NCBI RefSeq assembly: GCF_013364155.1
Contig: NZ_CP054916.1
Location: forward strand, 4,275,001-4,339,000
Direction: 5' to 3'
DNA length: 64,000 nucleotides
Source: Streptomyces sp. NA02950
GTDB lineage: Bacteria; Actinomycetota; Actinomycetes; Streptomycetales; Streptomycetaceae
Shown here: one piece after another, positions 56,204 to 64,000 of the stretch
Numbering within the stretch: the stretch's first letter is position 1
Layout of the letters: the number at the start of each line of letters is the position of its first letter
The notes under the pieces: model-generated
What the model was told of the DNA's origin: nothing
Databases searched by the model: none
What the model saw: the letters and a program-made list of their open reading frames with translations, nothing else
Program-made: the position numbers and the translations under genes

Positions 56204-57040
56204 TCAGCTCGCGTGCCGCCGTCCGCGCACATCGGTCCACCGGTCGGTCAGCCGTTCGTAAACGCTTCCCGCCCGCTCTCCGTCCCCGTCGCGCAGTGCG
56301 GCGAGCCCCTCGGCCACATCCGCGGCCGAGCGGTCGTCCTCCAGATGCCCGGCGGGTACCGCGTGCACCAGACCGCCGTAGTCCAGCTCGACCAGTGACC
56401 GCGGATGGAATTCCTCGAGCCACCGGCCGACGTCCACCAGGCCGTCGATCAGCGGTCCCTCTCCGAGAGATTCCTTCAACACTTTAAGGCCACGCGCCAC
56501 CCGCCGCCTGGCCTGGACCATTGGCGTGCGGTAACGCATCAGCGGACCGTCGTCACCCTTGGTGTACTCGCGCTCCTCGTCAGCGAAGAGCACGAACCAG
56601 CGCACCGGCACATGCCAGGTCGCGGTGCGGATCCACGGCCGGGCGTCCGGGTTGCGCTCCAGCCACTCCTCGTAGTCGGAGACCGCCTGGCGCCGCACCA
56701 CCGGGGGCAGCGCCGCGTCCAGCAGCGGCCCGGGAAGCTGTTCGGACAGCTCCTCCAGCGCCAGCCAGCCCCGCAGCCGCGTCCGCCAGGGGCAGACACA
56801 GGTGACACCGTCCACGACCGCCACGAAGGCGTCCGCGCTCTCGTGCACGGGCACCGGCACCGGGGGCACCGGCAGCAGATCGGCCAGCGAGCGGCGCAGC
56901 TCGTCCTGCGCGCCCGGAATGTCGTCCCGCTTGGCATAACGCGCCCAGTGCGACCGCTCCGGCTCGGGAAATGCGGCCAGTGGTTCATAGACTCGGAGAT
57001 ACGCCGCGTACGGGACAATCACCGAAGACGCCAAGGTCAC
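56204..57040 (-). CDS. Conserved actinobacterial protein, unknown function
   Basis: 278 residues, soluble, rich in Trp, Arg and Glu, without TM segments. Notable segments are VIVPYAAYLRVYEPLAAFP at the N-terminus, CVCPWRTRLRGWLALEEL with a Cys pair, and RTATWHVPVRWFVLFADEER. I recall it as constant next to bldC in Streptomyces but know no function. The GTG at 57040 is chosen for GGGAG 5 nt upstream; the frame is open to 57085. Confidence 0.8.
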   Translation of the reverse strand: MTLASSVIVPYAAYLRVYEPLAAFPEPERSHWARYAKRDDIPGAQDELRRSLADLLPVPPVPVPVHESADAFVAVVDGVTCVCPWRTRLRGWLALEELSEQLPGPLLDAALPPVVRRQAVSDYEEWLERNPDARPWIRTATWHVPVRWFVLFADEEREYTKGDDGPLMRYRTPMVQARRRVARGLKVLKESLGEGPLIDGLVDVGRWLEEFHPRSLVELDYGGLVHAVPAGHLEDDRSAADVAEGLAALRDGDGERAGSVYERLTDRWTDVRGRRHAS

Positions 57041-57231
57041 CCGCGCTCCCTCAAGGCTGAGACCACCGCCAGGAGTTGTCTGCACCCGGCTGACCGCATC
57101 GTCCCACGCCCGCCATGCGGACTCGTCGGGGACGTGACCGATCCGCCGGGTGCCCAGGGCTTACCCTCTTGCCCACCGGCCCTCCCCACCAGCACGGAGG
57201 GCGCCTACCCCGACCTATGGGAGTCACCACC

Positions 57232-58374
57232 GTGACCGACGTACGTCACACCGTCAGCGCCGACGGTCCGACGGTAAGTCGCGTGCCGAACCCTCTGTCC
57301 CCCCTCTCGATACTGTTCCGGTCCGACCTGGGCGGACATGAACAGGTCCTGCTGTGCCAGGACCGGGAGAGCGGTCTGAAGGCCGTCATCGCCATCCACT
57401 CGACCGCCCTGGGCCCGGCCCTCGGCGGCACCCGTTTCCATGCCTACGGTTCCGAGGAGAACCCCGAGGAAGCGGCGGTCCTCGACGCGCTCAACCTCGC
57501 CCGCGGCATGTCCTACAAGAACGCGCTGGCCGGTCTCGACCACGGCGGCGGCAAGGCCGTGATCATCGGTGATCCCGATGAGATCAAGACCGAGTCCCTG
57601 CTGCTGGCCTACGGCCGCTTCGTCGCGTCCCTCGGCGGCCGGTACGTGACCGCCTGCGATGTCGGCACCTATGTCTCCGACATGGACGTGGTGGCCCGTG
57701 AGTGCCCCTGGACCACCGGCCGCTCCCCCGAGAACGGCGGCGCCGGCGACTCCTCCGTGCTCACCGCCTTCGGCGTCTTCCAGGGCATGCGGGCCAGTGC
57801 CCAGGCGTCCTGGGGCGCGCCCACGCTGCGCGGCCGCCGGGTCGGCATCGCGGGCGTCGGCAAGGTCGGCCACCACCTCGTGGAACACCTCCTCGAGGAC
57901 GGCGCCGAGCTCGTGGTGACCGATGTGCGCGGCGAGTCGGTCGACCGGGTGCTGTCCCGCCACCCGCGGATCCAGGCCGTCCCGGACACCGCGGCGCTGA
58001 TCCGCGCGGACCTCGACGTGTACGCGCCGTGCGCGCTCGGCGGCGCGCTCGACGACGACACGGTGCCCGCCCTGACCGCGAAGGTGGTGTGCGGCGCGGC
58101 CAACAACCAGCTCGCCCACCCGGGTGTGGAGAAGGACCTCGCCGACCGCGGGATCCTCTACGCGCCGGACTACGTGGTGAACGCGGGTGGCGTGATCCAG
58201 GTCGCGGACGAGCTGCACGGTTTCGACTTCGACCGGGCGAAGGCCAAGGCGGCCAAGATCTTCGATACGACTTTGGCCATATTCGATCGGGCCAGGACCG
58301 ACGGCATTCCGCCCGCCGCGGCCGCCGACCGTCTGGCGGAGCACCGGATGGCCGAGGGCCGGTCCGGCGCCTGA
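57232..58374 (+). CDS. vdh: Valine (branched-chain amino acid) dehydrogenase
   Basis: 380 residues of the Glu/Leu/Phe/Val dehydrogenase family. [15 protein letters not shown] carries the catalytic Lys region (GGGK), [13 protein letters not shown] the second catalytic Asp, and the NAD fold has [17 protein letters not shown]. It deaminates valine and related amino acids to 2-oxoacids, supplying precursors for branched fatty acids and polyketides. The GTG at 57232 (MTDVRHTV) is favoured by GGGAG 8 nt upstream; an ATG at 57217 is possible. It has an N-terminal extension of about 15 residues compared with other Streptomyces Vdh I recall. Confidence 0.95.
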   Translation: MTDVRHTVSADGPTVSRVPNPLSPLSILFRSDLGGHEQVLLCQDRESGLKAVIAIHSTALGPALGGTRFHAYGSEENPEEAAVLDALNLARGMSYKNALAGLDHGGGKAVIIGDPDEIKTESLLLAYGRFVASLGGRYVTACDVGTYVSDMDVVARECPWTTGRSPENGGAGDSSVLTAFGVFQGMRASAQASWGAPTLRGRRVGIAGVGKVGHHLVEHLLEDGAELVVTDVRGESVDRVLSRHPRIQAVPDTAALIRADLDVYAPCALGGALDDDTVPALTAKVVCGAANNQLAHPGVEKDLADRGILYAPDYVVNAGGVIQVADELHGFDFDRAKAKAAKIFDTTLAIFDRARTDGIPPAAAADRLAEHRMAEGRSGA

Positions 58375-58452
58375 GGGTCCGGGAAGGCGCTCAGGAGCCA
58401 CTGAGAACCGTTCGGGCAGGCCGTGCGGGTCCCCTCCGGACGGCTTCGCGCG

Positions 58453-58502
58453 GGGCCGTGAGAGCCCCGGCGGAGCCGTCGGGGAGAGATCCCTCACGGC
58501 CC
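58453..58502 (+). terminator. Terminator downstream of vdh
   Basis: GGGCCGTGAG pairs with CTCACGGCCC and encloses a second stem CCCCGGC / GTCGGGG-like. The composite hairpin lies 78 nt after the vdh stop. Confidence 0.7.
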
Positions 58503-58739
58503 GTCGGCGGGTCGGCCCACAAGACACGTTAAAATCGCAGCTGACCAGCGGGGAAGGGGCTCCCCGTTTGTCCTGCGGCGTGGCACGTCGTGCGGGCGAC
58601 GTACCGTATGGCCACAGAAGCAGGTACCGTTGAAGCCCTACGGACCGGTCTCTCTCAGGAGAGTCCGCTCTAAGTGATGAACGTGAACGCGTGTCAAGAC
58701 TCTGGGGCCGTCGAGCCCCGTCGTTGAGGGGGTCGAGCC
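58503..58739 (+). promoter_or_regulatory. Upstream region of the DUF3073 gene
   Basis: 237 bp with no gene. It contains the small inverted repeat CTCTCAGGAGAG (about 58653) and a GTTGAAG at 58629 that may be a -35. Promoter position uncertain. Confidence 0.3.
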
Positions 58740-58994
58740 ATGGGGCGCGGCCGGGCCAAGGCCAAGCAGACGAAGGTCGCCCGCCAGCTGAAGTACAACA
58801 GCGGTGGGACTGACCTCTCACGCCTGGCCGAGGAGCTGGGCGCATCGACATCGAGCCAGCCGCCGAATGGCGAGCCGTTCGAGGACGATGAGCTGGACGA
58901 CGACCCGTACGCACAGTACGCGGATCTGTACAACGACGATGAGGACGAGGACGACGAACAGTCCGATCCGTCCCCGCAGCGTCGCCGCGCCTGA
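58740..58994 (+). CDS. DUF3073 domain protein
   Basis: 84 residues. Basic N-terminus MGRGRAKAKQTKVARQLKY, then SGGTDLSRLAEELG, and an extremely acidic C-terminal half (FEDDELDDDPYAQYADLYND). This is the standard DUF3073 layout, common in Actinobacteria, with unknown function; the charge split suggests binding to nucleic acid or ribosomes. GAGGGGG 7 nt before the ATG. Confidence 0.95.
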   Translation: MGRGRAKAKQTKVARQLKYNSGGTDLSRLAEELGASTSSQPPNGEPFEDDELDDDPYAQYADLYNDDEDEDDEQSDPSPQRRRA

Positions 58995-59096
58995 ACCACT
59001 GGTTCCAGGCGCCCGGCTTTTCGCCGCACCTCCGCCGGTCCGGGGCACCCGCCTCGGACCGGCCTCTGTGCTGCCCGCGCACCTCGCGGGGCGAGC

Positions 59097-60173
59097 TCAG
59101 CTCGCGTAGTCACCGGTCAGCGTCACCGCTTCGGTGTCCTCGGCCGTGCGGTCGAGGATCTCGCCGCTGACCCAGGCGTCCACCCCACGGTCCGCGAGTG
59201 TGGCGAGCGCCACATCCACCGACTCGGCGGGGATGACGGCCATCATGCCGACGCCCATGTTGAGGGTCTTCTCCAGCTCCGGCCGCTCGACCGAACCGGC
59301 CTCGCCCACCAGTCGGAACACCGGGCCGGGGGTCCAGGTCGAACGGTCGACCACCGCACGCAGCCGGTCCGGGATCACCCGGGCCAGGTTGCTGGCGAGC
59401 CCGCCGCCGGTGATGTGCGAGAAGGCGTGGACCTCGGTGGTGCGGGTCAGGGCCAGACAGTCCAGTGCGTAGATCCGGGTGGGCTCGAGCAGTTCCCCGC
59501 CCAGGGTCCGGCCGAGCTCCGGCACCTCGCGGTCCAGCGTCCAGCCGGCCTTGTCGAAGAGCACATGACGGACCAGCGAGTACCCGTTCGAGTGAAGTCC
59601 GGAGGATTCCATGGCGATCACCACGTCACCCGTTCGGATTCGATCCGCGCCCAGCACCCGGTCGGCCTCGACCACGCCCGTACCGGCACCGGCGACATCG
59701 AAGTCATCGGCGGCCAGCAGTCCCGGGTGCTCAGCGGTCTCGCCGCCCACCAGGGCGCAGCCGGCCAGCGCACAGCCCTCGGCGATGCCCTTGACGATGG
59801 CCGCGACCCGCTCGGGGTAGACCTTGCCGACGCAGATGTAGTCGGTCATGAACAGCGGCTCGGCGCCGCAGACGACGAGGTCGTCGACGACCATGCCGAC
59901 CAGGTCGTGGCCGATGGTGTCGTAGACGCCCATACGGCGCGCGATGTCCACCTTGGTGCCCACGCCGTCGGTGGCGGAGGCGAGCAGCGGGCGCTCGTAG
60001 CGGGCCAGCGCGGAGGCGTCGAAGAGCCCGGCGAAACCGCCGAGACCGCCCACGACCTCGGGCCGGGACGCCTTCTTCACCCACTCCTTCATCAGCTCGA
60101 CGGCGCGGTCGCCCGCCTCGATGTCGACGCCCGCGGCGGCGTAGGTGGACCCGAACTCGGACCGGGGTGTCAT
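59097..60173 (-). CDS. purM: Phosphoribosylformylglycinamidine cyclo-ligase (AIR synthetase)
   Basis: 358 residues. Motifs: TYAAAGVDIEAGDRAV, LLASATDGVGTKVDIA (ATP site), VDDLVVCGAEPLFMTDY, LVGGETAEHPG and SSGLHSNGYSLVR. It catalyses the fifth step of IMP synthesis, FGAM plus ATP to AIR. ATG start (MTPRSEFGS). It lies 44 bp downstream of purF on the same strand and is probably co-transcribed with it. Confidence 0.97.
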   Translation of the reverse strand: MTPRSEFGSTYAAAGVDIEAGDRAVELMKEWVKKASRPEVVGGLGGFAGLFDASALARYERPLLASATDGVGTKVDIARRMGVYDTIGHDLVGMVVDDLVVCGAEPLFMTDYICVGKVYPERVAAIVKGIAEGCALAGCALVGGETAEHPGLLAADDFDVAGAGTGVVEADRVLGADRIRTGDVVIAMESSGLHSNGYSLVRHVLFDKAGWTLDREVPELGRTLGGELLEPTRIYALDCLALTRTTEVHAFSHITGGGLASNLARVIPDRLRAVVDRSTWTPGPVFRLVGEAGSVERPELEKTLNMGVGMMAVIPAESVDVALATLADRGVDAWVSGEILDRTAEDTEAVTLTGDYAS

Positions 60174-60217
60174 GGCGTTGAGCTCTTTCGTATCGGGGGG
60201 ATGGCGGGCGGACGGTC

Positions 60218-61777
60218 CTACGGGCGGCGGAGCGCGTCGGCGCCGCCGACCCCGGCGGTCAGCGTCCGCACACCGTCGGCGTCACCGCTGCTGGGGGTCT
60301 GTGTCTCGGTCTCCAGCAGGTGCTTGCCGAGCAGCTCGGGATCCGGCAGATCCATCGGGTACTCGCCGTCGAAGCAGGCGCGGCACAGGTTCGGCTTGGC
60401 GATGGTGGTCGCCTCGATCATGCCGTCGATGGAGATGTACGCCAGCGAGTCGGCGCCCAGCGACTTGCCGATCTCCTCGACCGACAGCCCGTTGGCGATC
60501 AGCTCGGCACGGGTGGCGAAGTCGATGCCGAAGAAGCACGGCCACTTGATGGGCGGGGACGAGATGCGGATGTGCACCTCGGCGGCCCCGGCCTCGCGCA
60601 GCATCCGTACCAGGGCGCGCTGGGTGTTGCCGCGGACGATCGAGTCGTCGACGACCACCAGGCGCTTGCCGCGGATGACTTCCTTGAGGGGGTTCAGCTT
60701 GAGGCGGATGCCGAGCTGGCGGATGGTCTGCGAGGGCTGGATGAAGGTCCGGCCCACATAGCTGTTCTTGACCAGCCCGGAGCCGTACGGAATGCCGCTG
60801 GCCTCGGCGTAGCCGACGGCGGCGGGGGTGCCGGACTCGGGCGTCGCTATGACCAGGTCGGCGTCGGCCGGGGCCTCGGCGGCGAGCTTGCGGCCCATCT
60901 CGACCCGGGAGAGGTAGACGTTCCGCCCGGCGATGTCGGTGTCGGGGCGGGCCAGGTAGACGTACTCGAAGACACAGCCCTTGGGGCGGGCGGCGGCGAA
61001 GGTGGTGGAGCGCAGCCCGTTCTCGTCGATGGCGACCATCTCACCGGGCTCGATCTCCCGGATGAAGGAGGCGCCGACGATGTCCAGCGCGGCGCTCTCG
61101 GACGCCACCACCCAGCCGCGCTCCAGGCGGCCGAGGACCAGCGGGCGGACGCCCTGCGGGTCGCGGGCGGCGTAGAGCGTCTGCTCGTCCATGAAGACGA
61201 GGCTGAAAGCGCCCTTGACCCGGGGGAGGACGAGGGGGGCGGCCTGCTCGACGGTCAGCGGCTTGCCGTCCTCGTCGGTCTGGCCCGCGAGGAGGGCCGT
61301 GACGAGGTCGGTGTCGTTGGTCGCCGCGACCTGGGTGGCCCGGCCGCCGTCCCGGGGCAGGGCCGCGACCATCTCAGCCAGCTCGGCCGTGTTGACCAGG
61401 TTGCCGTTGTGGCCGAGCGCGATGGAGCCGTGGGCGGTCGCCCGGAAGGTCGGCTGCGCGTTCTCCCACACCGAGGCTCCGGTGGTGGAGTAGCGGGCGT
61501 GGCCCACCGCGATATGGCCCAGCAGGGAGCTGAGGGAGGTCTCGTCGAAGACCTGGGAGACCAGGCCCATGTCCTTGAAGACGAGGATCTGGGAGCCGTT
61601 GCTCACCGCGATGCCCGCGGACTCCTGTCCGCGGTGCTGCAGCGCATACAGCCCGAAATAGGTGAGTTTGGCGACCTCTTCACCCGGGGCCCAGACTCCG
61701 AAAACGCCGCAGGCGTCCTGGGGGCCTTTCTCACCGGGGAGCAGGTCGTGGCTGAGTCGTCCGTCACCACGTGGCAC
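60218..61777 (-). CDS. purF: Amidophosphoribosyltransferase
   Basis: 519 residues. After a short propeptide the glutaminase Cys is in GPQDACGVFGVWAPGEE (CGVFG). Ntn motifs HRGQESAGIA and GHARYSTTG follow; the PRTase domain has the PRPP loop VVVDDSIVRGNTQ. Conserved Cys residues near the C-terminus (PCFFGIDF, NLCRACFDGEYP) would bind an iron-sulphur cluster as in the Bacillus enzyme. First committed step of purine synthesis. The GTG at 61777 coincides with the predicted transcription start (leaderless); the frame opens further upstream without support. Confidence 0.97.
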   Translation of the reverse strand: MPRGDGRLSHDLLPGEKGPQDACGVFGVWAPGEEVAKLTYFGLYALQHRGQESAGIAVSNGSQILVFKDMGLVSQVFDETSLSSLLGHIAVGHARYSTTGASVWENAQPTFRATAHGSIALGHNGNLVNTAELAEMVAALPRDGGRATQVAATNDTDLVTALLAGQTDEDGKPLTVEQAAPLVLPRVKGAFSLVFMDEQTLYAARDPQGVRPLVLGRLERGWVVASESAALDIVGASFIREIEPGEMVAIDENGLRSTTFAAARPKGCVFEYVYLARPDTDIAGRNVYLSRVEMGRKLAAEAPADADLVIATPESGTPAAVGYAEASGIPYGSGLVKNSYVGRTFIQPSQTIRQLGIRLKLNPLKEVIRGKRLVVVDDSIVRGNTQRALVRMLREAGAAEVHIRISSPPIKWPCFFGIDFATRAELIANGLSVEEIGKSLGADSLAYISIDGMIEATTIAKPNLCRACFDGEYPMDLPDPELLGKHLLETETQTPSSGDADGVRTLTAGVGGADALRRP

Positions 61778-61784
61778 GGCATCG

Positions 61785-61814
61785 AGTCTAGGACAGTTCC
61801 CGAGCACGTCCGAA
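61785..61814 (-). promoter_or_regulatory. purF promoter (leaderless)
   Basis: On the minus strand TTCGGA (61809-61814) and TAGACT (61785-61790) are 18 bp apart, and the purF GTG begins 7 nt past the -10. There is no ribosome-binding site between, so translation would start on a leaderless mRNA. Confidence 0.55.
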
Positions 61815-61970
61815 CGAGGGACCGGCCCCGCGGCATATGTCACATCTGCCGCACCCGCCCGCGGGACCTCCGACCCCGGTCCCACCAGGGGACGAGGGGC
61901 GGAGGACGGGGGCGAGTGGGGCATGGGTCACATCTGCCGCGAACCCTCCCGGGGCCCGGCCGCGGGGAGC

Positions 61971-62765
61971 CTACGCCAGAACCGGGAGGTGGGCGGCGAG
62001 GTCGGCGCGCTCTCCGCCCGCCGACACCTCGGCGGCCTCCAGCGCCTCGGCCCAGCCGGTACGGCCGGTGGCCAGCCGCACCCAGGTGAGCGGGTCGGTC
62101 TCCACGACGTTCGGCGGGGTGCCACGGGTGTGCCGGGGCCCCTCGACGCACTGGACGACCGCGTACGGCGGGATCCGGACCTCGACCGATCCGCCGGGCG
62201 CCTTCGCCGCGAGGGCGTCGGCCAGCATGCGGACGGCGGCGGCCATCGCCTGGCGGTCGTACGGGACCGGGGTGCCGGTGGCGGCCGCCAGGTCGTCGGA
62301 GTGGACGACCAGCTCCACACAGCGGGTCACCAGGTAGTCGTCCAGCCGCATGGCGCCCAACGGCACCGCCAGCAGCCGGTCCCCCGGCGCCACGGCGGCC
62401 ACCTCGGCGAACCGGCCCTCCGCGCGCTCCAGCAGCGCCCGCGGGTCCGCTCCGTCCGCCGCCGCGCGGGTGCGCTCGTCGACCGCTCCGGCGAACGAGG
62501 CGACCGCGGCCGCGTAGTCGTTCACCCCGGCCTCCTGGGCGGGTGGCGCGGGCGTCTCCAGCAGCCGGGCGACCGAGTCCACGGTCGCCGCCACATGCGT
62601 CAGCAGCTCGCGGACGGTCCAGTCACCGAGCCGGGTGGGGGCGCCCAGCCGCTCGTCGTCCAGCTCCGCCACCGCCTGGCGCACATGGCGCAGCTGCGCG
62701 GTCGCGGCGGCGCGGATCACGGCGGAGTCGTAGGTGCGGGCGCGGGCACGGGCACGAGGCGGCAT
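61971..62765 (-). CDS. Maleylpyruvate isomerase-like (DinB-like) protein
   Basis: 264 residues. N-terminal DinB-like/mycothiol-dependent isomerase helical bundle: TRLGDWTVRELLTHVAATVD and RCVELVVHSDDLAAATG, where His residues would bind the metal. The last 100 residues resemble a sterol-carrier-type C-terminal domain. Such proteins use mycothiol; the substrate here is unknown. ATG at 62765 (MPPRARARARTY). Confidence 0.85.
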   Translation of the reverse strand: MPPRARARARTYDSAVIRAAATAQLRHVRQAVAELDDERLGAPTRLGDWTVRELLTHVAATVDSVARLLETPAPPAQEAGVNDYAAAVASFAGAVDERTRAAADGADPRALLERAEGRFAEVAAVAPGDRLLAVPLGAMRLDDYLVTRCVELVVHSDDLAAATGTPVPYDRQAMAAAVRMLADALAAKAPGGSVEVRIPPYAVVQCVEGPRHTRGTPPNVVETDPLTWVRLATGRTGWAEALEAAEVSAGGERADLAAHLPVLA

Positions 62766-62868
62766 GCCGCCGAGCCTATCGAGCGCCGTGGACAGCCCGG
62801 CGGGTCCGGCAGACGATGGAAGGGAACGGAAGAAACGGACTCTATCCGCAAGAAAGGTGTGAATCACC

Positions 62869-63273
62869 ATGGGCGAGCATCCGGACTGTGCCCTGGTGCG
62901 CAAGGCGTTCGACACGTTCACCCGGGGCGACCTGAACACCCTGTCCACGATGATGACCACGGACGTCGTCCACCACGTGCCCGGCAGTAACCCGCTGTCC
63001 GGCACCCACAAGGGCGTGGAGGACGTCCTCCGGCTGTACCGCGACTGGGGCCGGGCGGACGGCAGCAGCAAGGGAATCGAGCCCGAGTTGCTGACGGCCG
63101 ACGGCCAAGGGCATGTGATCTTCGGTTACCGCTACACCGCGCGGAAGGCTGACGGAAGCCGCAGCTTCGCCATGAAGGGCGCTCAGTACATCACCGTCCT
63201 CGGGGGAAAGATCTCCGACATGGAGGAGTGCGTCGAGGACCTCGACGCTTTCGACGCGTACTGGCTGGGCTGA
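62869..63273 (+). CDS. NTF2-like / SnoaL-like protein
   Basis: 134 residues with the cone-shaped NTF2-like fold pattern: LVRKAFDTFTRGDLNTLST, VVHHVPGSNPLSGTHKG, VIFGYRYTARKADGRS-type strands and a C-terminal KISDMEEC. Substrate unknown; these folds serve as isomerases, cyclases or binding proteins. AGAAAGG lies about 12 nt before the ATG. Confidence 0.88.
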   Translation: MGEHPDCALVRKAFDTFTRGDLNTLSTMMTTDVVHHVPGSNPLSGTHKGVEDVLRLYRDWGRADGSSKGIEPELLTADGQGHVIFGYRYTARKADGSRSFAMKGAQYITVLGGKISDMEECVEDLDAFDAYWLG

Positions 63274-63358
63274 CCGGCCGGACGTACGGCCCCGTCCTCC
63301 CCTGCCCTGCGGAGGACGGGGCCGTACCAGGCGGTTACGGGCCCCGCGACGGGATCCG

Positions 63359-64000
63359 TCAGACCAGCAGACCCGGGATCGTCGCCTCGTACGCGTCCCT
63401 GAGCTCGGCCAGCGGGAGCGAGAACTGCCCCTGGACGTCGATCGCGTCGCCGTCCACCACGCCGATCCGTACCGCCGGAAGCCCGCGGGCGCCGCACATG
63501 TCGTTGAAACGGACCTCCTCGCTGCGCGGCACCGAGACGACCGCCCGGCCCGCGGACTCCGAGAAGAGCAGCACGAACGGGTCGGTCCCGGCGGGGACCA
63601 CGATCCGGGCGCCCTTGCCGCCGCGCAGACACGACTCGGCCAGCGCCTGGATCAGACCGCCATCGGAGAGGTCGTGCGCCGCGTCCACCATGCCGTCGCG
63701 CGAGGCCGAGATCAGGATCTCGGCGAGCAGCCGCTCACGCTCCAGGTCCACCCTGGGCGGCAGCCCGCCGAGATGGTCGTGGATCACCTGCGACCAGGCC
63801 GAACCGCCGAGCTCCTCCGCGGTGTCGCCGAGGAGGTAGAGCAGCTGGCCCTCCTCCGCGAACGCGATCGGGGTACGGCGCGTCACGTCGTCGATCACAC
63901 CGAGGACGGCCACCACCGGGGTCGGGTGGATGGCCACCTCGCCGGTCTGGTTGTACAGCGAGACATTGCCGCCGGTCACCGGGGTGCCCAGGGTCTGGCA
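63359..64000 (-). CDS. purL: Phosphoribosylformylglycinamidine synthase subunit PurL, C-terminal part
   Basis: The C-terminal 213 residues of the large FGAM synthase subunit. [13 protein letters not shown] and [14 protein letters not shown] are family signatures, followed by the terminal AIRS-C domain. The frame is open at the right window edge, so the start lies beyond 64000. Fourth step of purine synthesis; together with purM and purF it completes the purine block. Confidence 0.95.
   Translation of the reverse strand, partial: CQTLGTPVTGGNVSLYNQTGEVAIHPTPVVAVLGVIDDVTRRTPIAFAEEGQLLYLLGDTAEELGGSAWSQVIHDHLGGLPPRVDLERERLLAEILISASRDGMVDAAHDLSDGGLIQALAESCLRGGKGARIVVPAGTDPFVLLFSESAGRAVVSVPRSEEVRFNDMCGARGLPAVRIGVVDGDAIDVQGQFSLPLAELRDAYEATIPGLLV

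Noticed and set aside
1..64000. CRISPR array, integrase or transposase genes
   Set aside because: I found no regularly spaced direct repeats and no tyrosine/serine recombinase or DDE transposase motif in any credible gene.

Overview
This is a chromosomal window from a Streptomyces-type actinomycete. The evidence is the very high G+C with strong third-position G/C bias, many GTG/TTG starts, hairpin terminators without U-runs, and signature genes: bldC, an NsdA-like regulator, valine dehydrogenase, XRE(DUF5753)/DUF397/ATPase trios, DUF3073, DUF6274 and DUF6227. From memory, the gene order resembles the central conserved core of Streptomyces between an rRNA operon and the purF/purM/purL block; no database search was possible.

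Layout. 1-500: 5' end of a 16S rRNA gene on the minus strand with its leader and promoters. 650-7,400: MarR regulator divergent from an MFS transporter, a PAS/SpoIIE phosphatase, a type II NADH-dehydrogenase-like flavoprotein and a TetR regulator. 7,800-16,700: a large AfsR/SARP-type regulator carrying a 24-bp tandem repeat, a degenerate asparagine-synthetase/lasso-cyclase-like protein, and an NsdA-like regulator. 16,800-22,900: L-2-hydroxyglutarate oxidase, TrmB, PrsW-type protease, a decayed sigma-factor-like gene and an L,D-transpeptidase lipoprotein.

22,970-29,280 is an accessory island of visibly lower G+C (33/60 in 25381-25440 against 42/60 in 22141-22200). It holds a McrB-N-type/PD-(D/E)XK nuclease, a divergent PLD-nuclease/SF2-helicase/DUF3427 protein, and an ATPase/XRE/DUF397 regulatory trio. 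I regard the nuclease-helicase pair as a candidate DNA-restriction or anti-phage locus.

29,300-39,050: small membrane protein, aldo/keto reductase, an M23 peptidase under a c-di-AMP (ydaO-type) riboswitch, a membrane-bound SpoIIE phosphatase, DUF6227, and a run of cell-surface proteins: three paralogous small secreted proteins built from a two-cysteine repeat, then a parallel beta-helix protein. 39,180-44,900: tRNA-Lys, a DEAD-box RNA helicase with an Arg/Asp/Gly-rich tail, a lipoprotein, a small zincin and a membrane metallophosphoesterase.

45,000-48,530: tRNA-Glu, tRNA-Asp and tRNA-Phe followed by remnant DNA, an OGG-fold protein coupled to a small membrane protein, DUF1152, and an independently transcribed tRNA-like RNA with its own promoter and terminator. 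48,530-64,000: DUF3533 membrane protein, HrpA, a pseudogene with a pentanucleotide repeat, a second tRNA-Asp, DUF6274, BldC, a conserved actinobacterial protein, valine dehydrogenase, DUF3073, purM, purF (leaderless), a maleylpyruvate-isomerase-like protein, an NTF2-like protein and the C-terminal part of purL, which runs off the right edge.

The core genes are mainly purine synthesis, tRNA/RNA metabolism, wall turnover and development. The novelty is in the island, the two-cysteine repeat proteins and the tRNA-like RNA.
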